Shown in pieces: positions 52,128 to 61,123 of a stretch of 64,000 bases of DNA. Both the position numbers and the translations under genes were made by a program. Below the pieces are notes generated by a model that searched no databases, was not told the DNA's origin, and worked only from the letters and a program-made list of their open reading frames with translations. The DNA is from SAR86 cluster bacterium. Lineage in GTDB: Bacteria; Pseudomonadota; Gammaproteobacteria; Magnimaribacterales; TMED112. The stretch spans positions 906,307 to 970,306 of the forward strand of contig CP097968.1 of NCBI GenBank assembly GCA_023703555.1, written 5' to 3'. Position 1 is the stretch's first letter, and each line of letters starts with the position of its first letter.

Positions 52128-52968
52128 TTACAAGAGACGTTTTAAGCTTCTTAAATGCTGTTGCCTCAATTTGTCTAATTCTTTCAGCTGATACTTGGTA
52201 TTTATCAGCAAGTTCGTTCAAGGTCAATTTATTATCTTCAAGCCATCTTGCTCGTATTATGTCTTGCGCCCTTCGGTCTAGGTTGGCAATGCCTTTAAAT
52301 AATGCTGTATTATTAATTTCGTCGTAATCACCCTTTTCAACTGTGAGCTCTGGGTTGAAAGAGTTGTCTTCAAGATATTGGCTTGGAGAAAACGCCTTCT
52401 CATCATCCTCATCATCGGTTCCTAGGTCAAAGGGTGAGTCTGAAGAATTTAGCCTATTCTCCATATGCATAACCTCTTTTAGACTAACATCTAAATCTTT
52501 TGCTATTTTCTTTGCTTCGGCATCTGAAAGCCATCCTGTACTCTTCTTTTTGCTTCTCAGATTAAAAAATAGTTTTCTCTGAGCCTTTGTTGTTGCTATC
52601 TTTACAATTCTCCAGTTCTTCAGAATGAATTCATGTATTTCAGCTTTGATCCAGTGAACTGCAAAAGAAACAAGCCTTACTCCTTTATTTGGATCAAACT
52701 TTTTAACAGCTTTCAAAAGTCCAACGTTACCCTCTTGGATAACATCAGCAAGTGGTAGACCATAGCCTGCGTAAGATTTTGCTATGTGAACAACAAATCT
52801 TAAATGTGAAATGACTAGTTTGTGGGCTATTCTAACATCCTCTGATTCAAAGAACTCTGTGGTAAGTTCTAATTCTTCATCACGAGTCAAAACAGGTATT
52901 GAATATACCTGACCGAGATATTTATCAAGGTCGGACCCTGGGTTAGCTAGTGCAAGTGCGTAACTCAT
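52120..52968 (-). CDS. rpoH: RNA polymerase sigma-32 factor RpoH
   Basis: RpoH directs transcription of heat-shock genes. The 282 residues show region 2.1-2.4 (KLVISHLRFVVHIAKSYAGYGLPLADVIQEGNVGLLKAVKKFDP), the RpoH box near KAQRKLFFNLRSKKK, which sets chaperone-mediated instability, and a C-terminal helix-turn-helix (LTLNELADKYQVSAERIRQIEATAFKKL). In E. coli rpoH follows ftsYEX; here it is the first gene of a chain into thiS, thiG and trmB. A 134-base AT-rich region lies between its start and the divergent small ORF. Confidence 0.95.
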   Translation of the reverse strand: MSYALALANPGSDLDKYLGQVYSIPVLTRDEELELTTEFFESEDVRIAHKLVISHLRFVVHIAKSYAGYGLPLADVIQEGNVGLLKAVKKFDPNKGVRLVSFAVHWIKAEIHEFILKNWRIVKIATTKAQRKLFFNLRSKKKSTGWLSDAEAKKIAKDLDVSLKEVMHMENRLNSSDSPFDLGTDDEDDEKAFSPSQYLEDNSFNPELTVEKGDYDEINNTALFKGIANLDRRAQDIIRARWLEDNKLTLNELADKYQVSAERIRQIEATAFKKLKTSLVNV

Positions 52969-53102
52969 AACAAATTTTTATACTGTATTATAATATTTAG
53001 TTATTATTAATCAACATTCAAAGAACTATAGCACTTTTTTTCGTAGGAATACAAGTTTAAATTTCTTGCTTAGAGCTAATAGTCAACTAAAATACAGTTG
53101 CA

Positions 53103-53261
53103 ATGTCAGAATTAAAAAAACTACAAGAATTAAGAAAAGGCCTAGTACTTCTTAGCAGGAACAGAAAAGTAGTCTACTCCTTTCACGAAACATTTGAAAT
53201 GGTGGATGAGTTGTTGAATATTGTTGACGACTTAATAGAAAAAAAATCTAGTCCTGAATAA
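53103..53261 (+). CDS. Small unknown ORF, 52 residues
   Basis: ATG at 53103 opens a 52-residue frame ending TAA at 53259-53261. The product starts MSELKKLQELRKGLVLLSRN, contains VYSFHETFEMVDELLNIVDDL and is charged and amphipathic, likely helical. Codon use is like that of the neighbours. It converges on yaaA and overlaps its last 14 bases. I do not recognise the family, and no good ribosome site is visible. The stretch from the rpoH start to this ORF (134 bases) otherwise shows only AT-rich sequence. Confidence 0.5.
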   Translation: MSELKKLQELRKGLVLLSRNRKVVYSFHETFEMVDELLNIVDDLIEKKSSPE

Positions 53262-53991
53262 ACTCAAATTGGTTATCAGCGAAACGTGAAAACCTGAACC
53301 CTAGGGCAGTAAATTTTTCTACACCATCTATTCCTTCAATTCTGTTTTTAATAAGGAACCTTGTCATTTCTCCTCTGGCTTTTTTGGCTATGAAGCTTAT
53401 AACTTTTAGTGCTCCATTTTTATTTGTCAAAAATCTAAAATTCAAAACTTTTTCCAAATCAAGATGTTGTTTTACAGCTAAGAAATACTCATCAGAGGCT
53501 AAGTTATAAATATAAGTGCCAGAAAACTCTGATTTTAATTGCTTCGCAATCTTATCTCCCCAGAATTGGTACAGATTTTTGCTTCCATTAATTTGAAACT
53601 TTGTTCCCATTTCTAATCGGTAAGGATTCATTTCATCAGAGGGCTTCAATAACCCATAAATACCCGAAAGTATTCTCAACCTCGTATTCATATATTGGAG
53701 ATCATCGTCATCCATATTTAATGGATTGAGATATTTGTATACATCACCTTCAAATTGAAAGATTGCTCTTTTTTCAGAATCTCTTGACTGGCCCCAATTT
53801 GCATACCTCTGCTCGTTGATCTGGCCAATTTCAGCACTAACATTCATGAGTTCACTTAAATTATTTGATGTTAGTTTTGAGAGCTCAGAGGCTATAAGAT
53901 TAGCTTCATCTAAAAAGACTGGCTTTGTTCTGCTAAGCTTATTTTCTACTAATTGATTATTTAGTTTCTTTGCTGGTGATATCAAAATCAT
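53248..53991 (-). CDS. yaaA: Peroxide stress protein YaaA (UPF0246)
   Basis: YaaA lowers free iron and DNA damage under peroxide stress in E. coli. The 247 residues start MILISPAKKLN and contain FQFEGDVYKYLNP, LRILSGIYGLLKPSDEMNPYRLEMGTKF and FISFIAKKARGEMTRFLIKNRI, all hallmark blocks. It is the last gene of the minus-strand run that begins at 58520, 2 bases after lipA. Confidence 0.95.
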   Translation of the reverse strand: MILISPAKKLNNQLVENKLSRTKPVFLDEANLIASELSKLTSNNLSELMNVSAEIGQINEQRYANWGQSRDSEKRAIFQFEGDVYKYLNPLNMDDDDLQYMNTRLRILSGIYGLLKPSDEMNPYRLEMGTKFQINGSKNLYQFWGDKIAKQLKSEFSGTYIYNLASDEYFLAVKQHLDLEKVLNFRFLTNKNGALKVISFIAKKARGEMTRFLIKNRIEGIDGVEKFTALGFRFSRFADNQFEFIQD

Positions 53992-53993
53992 TT

Positions 53994-54962
53994 TTAAATT
54001 CCTACGTTATCAAATTCTAAAGCCCTTTCCGCTCTGTAGCTAGACCTTACCATAGGACCTGACACAACTTCAAGAAAGCCATAACTTAAGCCAATATCTC
54101 TATATCTATCAAATTCTTCTGGTTTAACCCAACGATCAATAGGATGATGATTAAGTGTAGGTCTTAAATATTGTCCCAGAGTAACAATATCAACCCCTGC
54201 ATCTCGTAAATCTCTAAAAGTTTGTGTTATTTCTTTATCTGATTCACCGAGACCTAGAATAATGCTAGATTTTGTTATTATTTTTTTATTTATTTTTTTT
54301 GCTGCAGACAGTATGTCTAGCGTTTTCTTGTATCCAGCTCTGGGATCTCTTATTGGATGTGTCAGCCTCTCAACAGTCTCAATATTTTGAGCAAAGACTT
54401 TTATAGGTGAATTGACTACTTTTTCTAGAGCACTCAGATTACCGTTAAAATCCGATGTCAGCACCTCAACTTCAATTGAACTATTTTTCTTCTTAATCAT
54501 TTTTGCTGTTTTAGCAAAATGTGCAGCTCCACCATCAACTAAATCGTCTCTGGTAACACAAGTTAATACCACATACTTAATGCCCATTGCGTCCACAGTA
54601 TCCGCAATTTTTGCAGGCTCATCCTTGTCTAACCACCCCTTGGGATTACCAGTATTGACAGAGCAAAATTGGCAGGCTCTTGTGCAAGTATCACCCATTA
54701 CCATAAATGTTGCCGTGCCCCTGCTCCAACATTCGGAAAGATTTGGGCATTTTGCCTCTTCACAAACAGTACTCAGTTGTAGTGATTTAACTTTGCTTTT
54801 TATAAGTTCAAAATTTTTATTAGAACTCTGAGCACTAATTCGAATCCAGGGGGGCTTTGCCTCCTTATCAATCTTTGAATAAACATTGCTCTTCATTCCA
54901 TCCTTTATAGAGGTTACACCAGCAAAATTTGTAATTTTTACAGTTGGAATAATGTCCTTCAT
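53994..54962 (-). CDS. lipA: Lipoyl synthase
   Basis: LipA inserts two sulfur atoms into octanoyl chains on lipoyl domains. It is a radical-SAM protein with both iron-sulfur sites visible: the auxiliary cluster CEEAKCPNLSEC and the SAM cluster CTRACQFC, plus the C-terminal VRSSYRAERAL serine that ligates the auxiliary cluster. At 322 residues it has the usual length. It overlaps lipB by 4 bases, giving the standard lipB-lipA pair. Confidence 0.97.
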   Translation of the reverse strand: MKDIIPTVKITNFAGVTSIKDGMKSNVYSKIDKEAKPPWIRISAQSSNKNFELIKSKVKSLQLSTVCEEAKCPNLSECWSRGTATFMVMGDTCTRACQFCSVNTGNPKGWLDKDEPAKIADTVDAMGIKYVVLTCVTRDDLVDGGAAHFAKTAKMIKKKNSSIEVEVLTSDFNGNLSALEKVVNSPIKVFAQNIETVERLTHPIRDPRAGYKKTLDILSAAKKINKKIITKSSIILGLGESDKEITQTFRDLRDAGVDIVTLGQYLRPTLNHHPIDRWVKPEEFDRYRDIGLSYGFLEVVSGPMVRSSYRAERALEFDNVGI

Positions 54963-55555
54963 ATTATTAAATCTTTATAGGCTTTTTTTAATTTATCAAT
55001 TAAGTCTATTTTTTCTATTTCTGTGTAATTACAAAGGTTGCATGCCTTTACATTTAGACCACAAGGTTTAATTTTATCAAAATAATCCAAATCCATATCA
55101 AAATTTATACTTATTCCATGATATGTAACTTTATTTTTTATTCGCATACCTATGGATGCCAATTTCAGATGACCAATATAGATCCCGGGATCACTCAGAT
55201 TTATATTGTTTTTGCAACCAACTTTTTCAATCACCTCTGAAGTCTTTTTTAAAATAAATTTTGTCAATTCAGTAGGTTTAAAAGATATCTTTTGTAAATT
55301 GAGCATGAAATAAAATACCAATTGTCCTGGTCCATGGAAAGTTATTTTTCCTCCACGATCAGTTTTTAAAATCTTTGGATAAATTTCTAAATTTTCCTCA
55401 GTTTCCTTATCGCTTATACCTATGGTATAAACATTGGGATGCTCTAGACTCCAGATGTAGCTTTTTTTAGGATTACTTTTTACAAGCGCAATCATTTCAT
55501 CATAACAATCTTTAAAATCAATAGTTCCTTTATCTTCAATAATTAAATCACTCAT
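54959..55555 (-). CDS. lipB: Octanoyltransferase LipB
   Basis: LipB moves octanoate from acyl carrier protein to lipoyl domains. The frame is open from 55591, but the ATG at 55555 overlaps the uvrD stop as ATGA and gives 198 residues, closer to the family. RGGKITFHGPGQLVFYFM, LASIGMRIKNKVTYHG with the active lysine region, and IKPCGLNV with the catalytic cysteine are present. Confidence 0.95.
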   Translation of the reverse strand: MSDLIIEDKGTIDFKDCYDEMIALVKSNPKKSYIWSLEHPNVYTIGISDKETEENLEIYPKILKTDRGGKITFHGPGQLVFYFMLNLQKISFKPTELTKFILKKTSEVIEKVGCKNNINLSDPGIYIGHLKLASIGMRIKNKVTYHGISINFDMDLDYFDKIKPCGLNVKACNLCNYTEIEKIDLIDKLKKAYKDLII

Positions 55556-57723
55556 ATTCTTTTGAGATTTGCATATGCTGAGACAAGCCATTTAGTTCCA
55601 ACCTCATGGAAACTTACCTGAATCCTTGATGAATCTCCATCCCCCTCTATATTCAAGACAACTCCTTCTCCAAAAGTACTATGAACTACGTTGTCGCCGA
55701 GGGCATACTCTAGTGTCTGAATCTTGTCTTTATTCTTTGCAACAGTTCCATAATAGCCGGAACTGAACGACTGCTTTGGCCGTATGAATTCAATATGATC
55801 ATCCGGAATCTCAGTGATGAATCTTGATGGTGGATTATAGGAATCGCGACCATATAGCCGTCTATATTCAGTGTACGTTAAAAAAAGTTTTTTTCTTGCT
55901 CGAGTTATCCCAACATAGCAAAGTCGTCTCTCTTCCTCCAACTCATTAATACTCTCCACTGACCTTGCATGTGGAAATAAAGATTCCTCCATTCCAACAA
56001 TTAAAACTGTTTTAAACTCAAGGCCTTTAGCCGAATGAAGGGTCATCAGCTGGACTGCATCATCAGTCTTATTTGCTTGTGTTTCTCCCATGTCCAAGGA
56101 TACTGAACTTAAAAAAGCTGCGATTAATGAATCAAACTCTGATAAGTCATCATTTTTGTGGATGATTGCAAATGATTTTACCGCTGAAATTAATTCATTA
56201 ATATTCTCTATTCTAATTTTTCCTTTTTCACCTTTTTCCTTCATATGATGGTCAATTAGTCCACTCTGATTGATAATCATCTCAACAAATTCATGGGCAG
56301 GGAGTTCATATAATTTTTCTGAGCAGTCCTCAATGAAATTGATAAAGCTTGTAAGAGAGTTGAGGCCTTTGCCTTTAAAAATTTTCTCTTCGATGACTTT
56401 CTTTGCTGCAGAGAACAATGATAAGCCGCTCTCATCTGCAATTCTTCTGAGCTCAGCTAGAGTCTTTTGTCCAATACCTCTCGTTGGAACACTAATTGCT
56501 CTCTCTAGTGCGTTATTGTCATTATTATTTATAACCAATCTTAAATAGCTGATTACATTTTTAATTTCCAACCTCTCATAAAACCTTACACCACCGTAGA
56601 TAATGTAAGGAATGTTTTGTCTGAGTAAAAATTCTTCAATGACCCTCGATTGGGCATTTGATCGATAAAGAACAGCGGTATCTTTATAGTAATCACCATC
56701 TTCTGTAGCCCTCACAACAGTATCAACTATAAAATTTGCCTCTTCTTGCTCGCTATAAGCCTCAAATACATGTATAGGGTCTCCTTTAGAGTCTGCAGTC
56801 CAAAGCTTTTTTCCCAATCTATTTGAATTTTTTCCTATAACAGCATTAGCGGCATTAAGTATGTTCCCCGTAGATCTATAGTTTTGTTCTAGACGGATGA
56901 TCTGTGTTCTTTTTTCCTTTGAAAAAGAATTAATATTTTCAATTTTTGCTCCTCGCCAGCCATATATCGACTGATCATCATCGCCAACAGCTGTTATGTT
57001 TGATCCATCACCTGTAAAATTTTTAATCCAACTAAATTGTATGGAATTAGTATCTTGAAATTCGTCAATTAATATATTTTTAAATTTTTTATGATATAAG
57101 TTTCTTAAATCTTGATTGTCTCTTATTAGCTCGTAAGATTTTAAAATTAGCTCAGCAAAATCAAGCAGGTTTTCACTCCGCATATAGTTTTCATAATCGA
57201 TATAAATTTTTTTAAGTATCTCAATATTAAAGTCGCCTTTGTCTTCAATTTTATTAGGCCTTAATCCATCGTCTTTCCATTTGTTTATTTGCCATCTAAC
57301 TTTATCTGCTGGCCATTGGTCTTCATCTATTTCTAATCTTTTGACGATCCTTTTTATAATCCTTAGCTGATCATCACTATCTAAGATTGAAAAATCTTTC
57401 TCTAAATCGGCTTGAACATGATGTCTTCTTAAGATCCTATTAGATATTGAATGGAATGTACCACACCAGATCTCTGGTATTGGTTGTGAGAGAATTTGTT
57501 CTATTCTTGAGGTCATCTCATTCGCAGCTTTATTTGTAAAAGTAACTGCCAAAACACTGTGTGTTGAAGAGTTGAGTGCTTTAATCATCCACGCAATTCG
57601 ATGCACAAGGACTTTAGTTTTACCTGAACCAGCACCAGCAAGCACGAGTAATCTTTGAGATTCTGCAGTTACTGCTTGACGTTGAGCATCATTTAGATCA
57701 TCTAGAATGTAAGAAACATCCAT
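55552..57723 (-). CDS. uvrD: DNA helicase II UvrD
   Basis: UvrD is a 3'-5' superfamily 1 helicase for mismatch and excision repair. The 723 residues carry Walker A in LVLAGAGSGKTKVLVHR, VTFTNKAANEM (motif Ia), LIDEFQDTNSIQ (motif II), GDDDQSIYGWRGA (motif III), VQLMTLHSAKGLEF (motif V) and RRLCYVGITRARKKL (motif VI), and the C-terminal Tudor-like tail binding RNA polymerase (GEGVVLNIEGDGDSSRIQVSF). It overlaps lipB by 4 bases and follows the hydroxylase gene by 2 bases. Confidence 0.97.
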   Translation of the reverse strand: MDVSYILDDLNDAQRQAVTAESQRLLVLAGAGSGKTKVLVHRIAWMIKALNSSTHSVLAVTFTNKAANEMTSRIEQILSQPIPEIWCGTFHSISNRILRRHHVQADLEKDFSILDSDDQLRIIKRIVKRLEIDEDQWPADKVRWQINKWKDDGLRPNKIEDKGDFNIEILKKIYIDYENYMRSENLLDFAELILKSYELIRDNQDLRNLYHKKFKNILIDEFQDTNSIQFSWIKNFTGDGSNITAVGDDDQSIYGWRGAKIENINSFSKEKRTQIIRLEQNYRSTGNILNAANAVIGKNSNRLGKKLWTADSKGDPIHVFEAYSEQEEANFIVDTVVRATEDGDYYKDTAVLYRSNAQSRVIEEFLLRQNIPYIIYGGVRFYERLEIKNVISYLRLVINNNDNNALERAISVPTRGIGQKTLAELRRIADESGLSLFSAAKKVIEEKIFKGKGLNSLTSFINFIEDCSEKLYELPAHEFVEMIINQSGLIDHHMKEKGEKGKIRIENINELISAVKSFAIIHKNDDLSEFDSLIAAFLSSVSLDMGETQANKTDDAVQLMTLHSAKGLEFKTVLIVGMEESLFPHARSVESINELEEERRLCYVGITRARKKLFLTYTEYRRLYGRDSYNPPSRFITEIPDDHIEFIRPKQSFSSGYYGTVAKNKDKIQTLEYALGDNVVHSTFGEGVVLNIEGDGDSSRIQVSFHEVGTKWLVSAYANLKRI

Positions 57724-57725
57724 TA

Positions 57726-58520
57726 TCAGACAAACTTATTTTCTCGAAACCATAAGTTAAAAGCATACTTTTCACCTTTTGTAACAGGGCGACCAGCATG
57801 TAATGATTTAGGATGAACTTTAGTTGTTGCGGGCAGGACATTTTTCCAAACAAGCAGAGATCCTTTTTTTGGTGCAACAGAAATATTCAAATCAGGAAAC
57901 TCAGTGGCTCCGCCTTCTTCAACATCATTTAAGTATCCCAAAGCCGTCCATATTCTCTGTCCACCTCTCTTCAAATGTTTTTTGCCCTCTTCTGTACCCG
58001 AGTCAAACGCATCATGGTGATCATTATATTGAGTACCTCCTGTGTAATAAACTACTTGGTAAGATTCAGCATTTTTTAGAGGAAACCCAACCAAATCTGC
58101 AATTCGTTGACCTACTTGCATAGTGGTATTTGACTGTGAGTGTGCCACCCAACAATTCATACCTGTCCTATTCATATGGTAAATTCCATCTTTTCCACCT
58201 ATAGTTTTTGCACGCTCAAGATTCTGTGAAGAAGTCTGTACAAAATGCGCACATTCTTCTTCCGAGATAAAGTTCTCAATAACATAAACCAAAGGATCAT
58301 CGTTATAAATAATCTTATCTCCCTCTTTTCTTAACGGCTCCTTTGGAGAGAATTTCTTAATATCTGTAACTTTTTGTTGTGTAGGTTTTGAATGGTTTTG
58401 AATGGTTTTATCTAAGCCAGCATTTATTCCAATTAAATAAAGCGCACGCATTGCTAGACCCACACCAATAATCGCAAATAGTAAAGCAAATAATGAAATA
58501 ACAAATGCAGCAATATCCAT
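57726..58520 (-). CDS. Membrane-anchored prolyl 4-hydroxylase-like 2OG-Fe(II) dioxygenase
   Basis: This is a 264-residue protein. An N-terminal helix (about 4-33) would anchor it in the membrane. The catalytic domain has the iron ligands His168/Asp170 in DHHDAF and His241 in SLHAGRPV, with Lys251 at the 2-oxoglutarate position (KGEKYAFNLWF). These are the features of prolyl 4-hydroxylase alpha-subunit relatives. The substrate, possibly a proline-containing protein, is unknown; EF-Tu is a known bacterial target of one such enzyme. It heads the run hydroxylase-uvrD-lipB-lipA-yaaA, an odd leader for a repair gene. Confidence 0.9.
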   Translation of the reverse strand: MDIAAFVISLFALLFAIIGVGLAMRALYLIGINAGLDKTIQNHSKPTQQKVTDIKKFSPKEPLRKEGDKIIYNDDPLVYVIENFISEEECAHFVQTSSQNLERAKTIGGKDGIYHMNRTGMNCWVAHSQSNTTMQVGQRIADLVGFPLKNAESYQVVYYTGGTQYNDHHDAFDSGTEEGKKHLKRGGQRIWTALGYLNDVEEGGATEFPDLNISVAPKKGSLLVWKNVLPATTKVHPKSLHAGRPVTKGEKYAFNLWFRENKFV

Positions 58521-58598
58521 AGTAATATTATACTTTCAGCAAGAGCATAAGTGTAATGTACAGGTTTATTCTTTTGCTAATTTTTATCATTACAAACC

Positions 58599-58730
58599 AT
58601 GGATCTTGATTTTGAACAACTCACGAATTTGGGGATTTATAGATTTTATGAGTCTAGTAATATATATATGTTATATTCTCATGAAGGAGAAGCTGGTATC
58701 GATATCTTAGAACTGACAAAGAATGATTAG
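58599..58730 (+). CDS. Small unknown ORF, 43 residues, coupled to the downstream outer-membrane protein gene
   Basis: ATG at 58599 opens a frame of 43 residues (MDLDFEQLTNLGIYRFYESSN...) with stop TAG at 58728-58730. It overlaps the next gene by 8 bases, the same sort of coupling seen throughout the window. The product is acidic and aromatic-rich without a signal. I do not recognise it. Coding status is uncertain; it might also be a leader for the barrel gene. Confidence 0.4.
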   Translation: MDLDFEQLTNLGIYRFYESSNIYMLYSHEGEAGIDILELTKND

Positions 58731-59448
58731 GTTGCTCCTTTTTCTAATAATTTCCTCGTATATTTGGCCAGAGACTGGTCGTCTTGATCGTGATCCTGTA
58801 GATTATTCTTACACAAACCTTGGCTTAAAACTCTCATCAGCTGGTGAGTATGAAAACTTCAGCTTATTTGGTAGTGTTGCTTTGCCAGGGCCACTCTATG
58901 CAACTTTTTCAAATGAAGCGGTCAACGCAAGTATTGAAGAAAGAAATGATAGCTATAACTTTAATTACGACAAAACGATACAGTCTTTAAGACTTGGAGC
59001 ACATATTGGCATTGGCGACTTGCTAAGCTCGGTAAGTGTTGGCTCTGTTGCACTTGATATCTCAAATTTCATGGATGTATATATTGAGGCAGGCGCAAGG
59101 ACATTTAATCTGGAAAGTGATAGGAAAGTAAGTACTGATGATAAATCTTTCGCAAATGTTATTGCTGGCGTAAGGTTTGGTGATTCCAATAATTGGGAGG
59201 GTAAAATATTTCTTGATTTTTCTAAAGAGGTTGAAGAGGAAAATAGTTTTATAGATTTTTCAGAGTGTGATCAAGATGAAATCTGTCTCAATGAAGGTAT
59301 TGATATCCAATTCTCAGACGAGACTGACCGCAAGCTAGGTTTTGATATCCAGTACAATGCGGCAAGATATTTTGGGGTAAATTTTGGCATTAAAACTTCT
59401 CAATATCTTGAGACTGAATATTTTTTTGGATTGCAACTTCAATATTAA
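58723..59448 (+). CDS. Probable outer-membrane beta-barrel protein
   Basis: This is a 241-residue exported protein with a short signal peptide (about 1-15), alternating hydrophobic/polar strands, and a C-terminal aromatic residue (FFGLQLQY), the pattern of BAM-folded outer-membrane proteins. Paired strands such as LRLGAHIGIGDLLSSVSVGS and VDVYIEAGARTF-like repeats suggest an 8- to 10-strand barrel. A small loop with two cysteines (DFSECDQDEICLNEG) could form a disulfide or bind a metal. I recognise no family. It follows a coupled 43-residue ORF and converges on the monooxygenase gene (4-base overlap). Confidence 0.7.
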   Translation: MIRLLLFLIISSYIWPETGRLDRDPVDYSYTNLGLKLSSAGEYENFSLFGSVALPGPLYATFSNEAVNASIEERNDSYNFNYDKTIQSLRLGAHIGIGDLLSSVSVGSVALDISNFMDVYIEAGARTFNLESDRKVSTDDKSFANVIAGVRFGDSNNWEGKIFLDFSKEVEEENSFIDFSECDQDEICLNEGIDIQFSDETDRKLGFDIQYNAARYFGVNFGIKTSQYLETEYFFGLQLQY

Positions 59449-60419
59449 AATTCTGTAACCTTTGTTGCAAAAGCTTTGCTGGCATCATCAAATTCTTTTT
59501 TCATCACTGTCACTAGATCACGGACCTTTGGAGAATCTTTTATAGCACTAATCCCTTGTCCAGAACCATAGATATCTTTCCAAACTTTCTTTGAGCTATT
59601 GCCGCCAGAATTAAAATTCATTTTAGTCTTATCTGCTTCAGGCAAATCTTGAGGATCCATACCAGAGCGACTAATAGATGGTCCTAAATAATTTCCATGT
59701 ACACCACTAAAATAATTTGTATAAACAACATCTTTTGCTGCTGACTCAATAAGCATTTTTTTGTAATCATCGTCTGCTTCTGATTCTTTCGTAGCGATAA
59801 ACCTTGTGCCCACATATGCTAAATCTGCGCCCATAGCTAAAGAACTTGCTACAGAAAAGCCATCCGAAATTGCACCTGATAATAGAACGGTGCCTTCATA
59901 CCATTCTCTAGTTTCTCTTAGCAAAGCAAAAGGGGATAAAGCTCCAGCATGTCCTCCAGCACCAGCGCAAACAAGTATTAATCCATCAACTCCTTGCTCT
60001 ACAGCTTTTCGAGCATGTCTAGTATTTATAACATCATGAAAAACTAAACCTCCGTATGAGTGGATCGCTTTAACGAGATCTTCTGGTGGCCTTAAAGAAG
60101 TGATAATAATTGGGGCTTCATGTTTAACGCATGTCTCTACATCTTTAAAAAGACGATCATTTGATAAATGGCATATTTGGTTTACTGCAAAAGGAGCGAC
60201 TTTTGCTTCTGGGTTATCCTCTTTGTATTGGCCAAGTTCGTATTTTATTTCCTTAATCCAATCAGAAAGCAATTCTTGTGGTCTTGCGTTTAAAGCAGGG
60301 AAGGATCCAACAACACCTGCTTTACATTGTGCAATTACAAGCCCAGGGCGTGAAATTATAAAAAGTGGTGCCCCAACAACAGGAATAGATAAATTATTTT
60401 TAAGGATTTCTGGAAGCAT
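59445..60419 (-). CDS. Nitronate monooxygenase family FMN protein
   Basis: This is a 324-residue TIM-barrel flavoprotein of the 2-nitropropane dioxygenase group that detoxifies propionate-3-nitronate and similar nitronates. Segments PVVGAPLFIISRPGLVIAQ, LVCAGAGGHAGALSPFALL (catalytic His in GGHAG), LSGAISDGFSVASSLAMGADLAYVGTRF and a C-terminal GSGQGISAI match the family. It ends the minus-strand operon 63657-59445 and starts 1 base after the hydrolase stop. Confidence 0.9.
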   Translation of the reverse strand: MLPEILKNNLSIPVVGAPLFIISRPGLVIAQCKAGVVGSFPALNARPQELLSDWIKEIKYELGQYKEDNPEAKVAPFAVNQICHLSNDRLFKDVETCVKHEAPIIITSLRPPEDLVKAIHSYGGLVFHDVINTRHARKAVEQGVDGLILVCAGAGGHAGALSPFALLRETREWYEGTVLLSGAISDGFSVASSLAMGADLAYVGTRFIATKESEADDDYKKMLIESAAKDVVYTNYFSGVHGNYLGPSISRSGMDPQDLPEADKTKMNFNSGGNSSKKVWKDIYGSGQGISAIKDSPKVRDLVTVMKKEFDDASKAFATKVTEF

Positions 60420-60420
60420 G

Positions 60421-61119
60421 TTACTTAGTTAATTCGTCAGCCACCCAACTTAGAGACCAATTATGTCCTAATCTATTACCATTGTATGTCTCTGGCAAGA
60501 CATTTACTGAAACTCCGTCTATTTTTTGTAATTGGGGATCATATCGGAGATTTTTAAACTGCATATCCAGATCTTTTTGAGTTCGCCATTGAAATCCAGT
60601 AGAGTTTTTGCCCATTTTTACTGGGGGTCTATATCTGCAAGCTAGGTTTACAAGGAACATTCCCCGCAAAGGGGCAGCAATCATATGGCCCTCTAAAAAA
60701 GTGCTAAAATTTTTTTCAAGCAACTTTCCTACAACAATTCCACCATAACTATGACCAAATAACTCAATTTTCTTGTACTGTGAATTGTCTTTTATAAATG
60801 TTGTTAGCTCTTTGATAGCTTGATTTGGACACCCAGATGTGTCCCAACGATAAAATGCGATTGATTTTTCTTTCGAATCAAGTTGAAGTAAAGGATAGAC
60901 CCATTCATAACCACGAGAATTACCGCCATGAATAGCAATGATTAGTTCTTCATTCTCTTTTGCGCTTTTAAGACTATTAACTCCATAATCCAGGCCAACC
61001 AACATCTCCCCAGCTTCAAATGGACCAGAGGTTTTGTATTTTTCTTCGATGCTTGCAATGGTAAGTGTGTTTGCTTTGATTGACATAGTGATTAAAAAGA
61101 GCAAATAAAATATTTTCAA
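60421..61119 (-). CDS. Exported alpha/beta hydrolase
   Basis: This is a 232-residue protein with a signal peptide (about 1-17) and an alpha/beta hydrolase core: IIAIHGGNSRGYEWVYPLL (oxyanion loop), WDTSGCPNQA, and the nucleophile elbow ELFGHSYGGIVVGKL with Ser in GHSYG. A late histidine in NRLGHNWSLS is a candidate base. No lid domain, so a small ester or amide substrate is likely. It lies between the small membrane protein and the monooxygenase in one operon. Confidence 0.83.
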   Translation of the reverse strand: MKIFYLLFLITMSIKANTLTIASIEEKYKTSGPFEAGEMLVGLDYGVNSLKSAKENEELIIAIHGGNSRGYEWVYPLLQLDSKEKSIAFYRWDTSGCPNQAIKELTTFIKDNSQYKKIELFGHSYGGIVVGKLLEKNFSTFLEGHMIAAPLRGMFLVNLACRYRPPVKMGKNSTGFQWRTQKDLDMQFKNLRYDPQLQKIDGVSVNVLPETYNGNRLGHNWSLSWVADELTK

Positions 61120-61123
61120 AATT

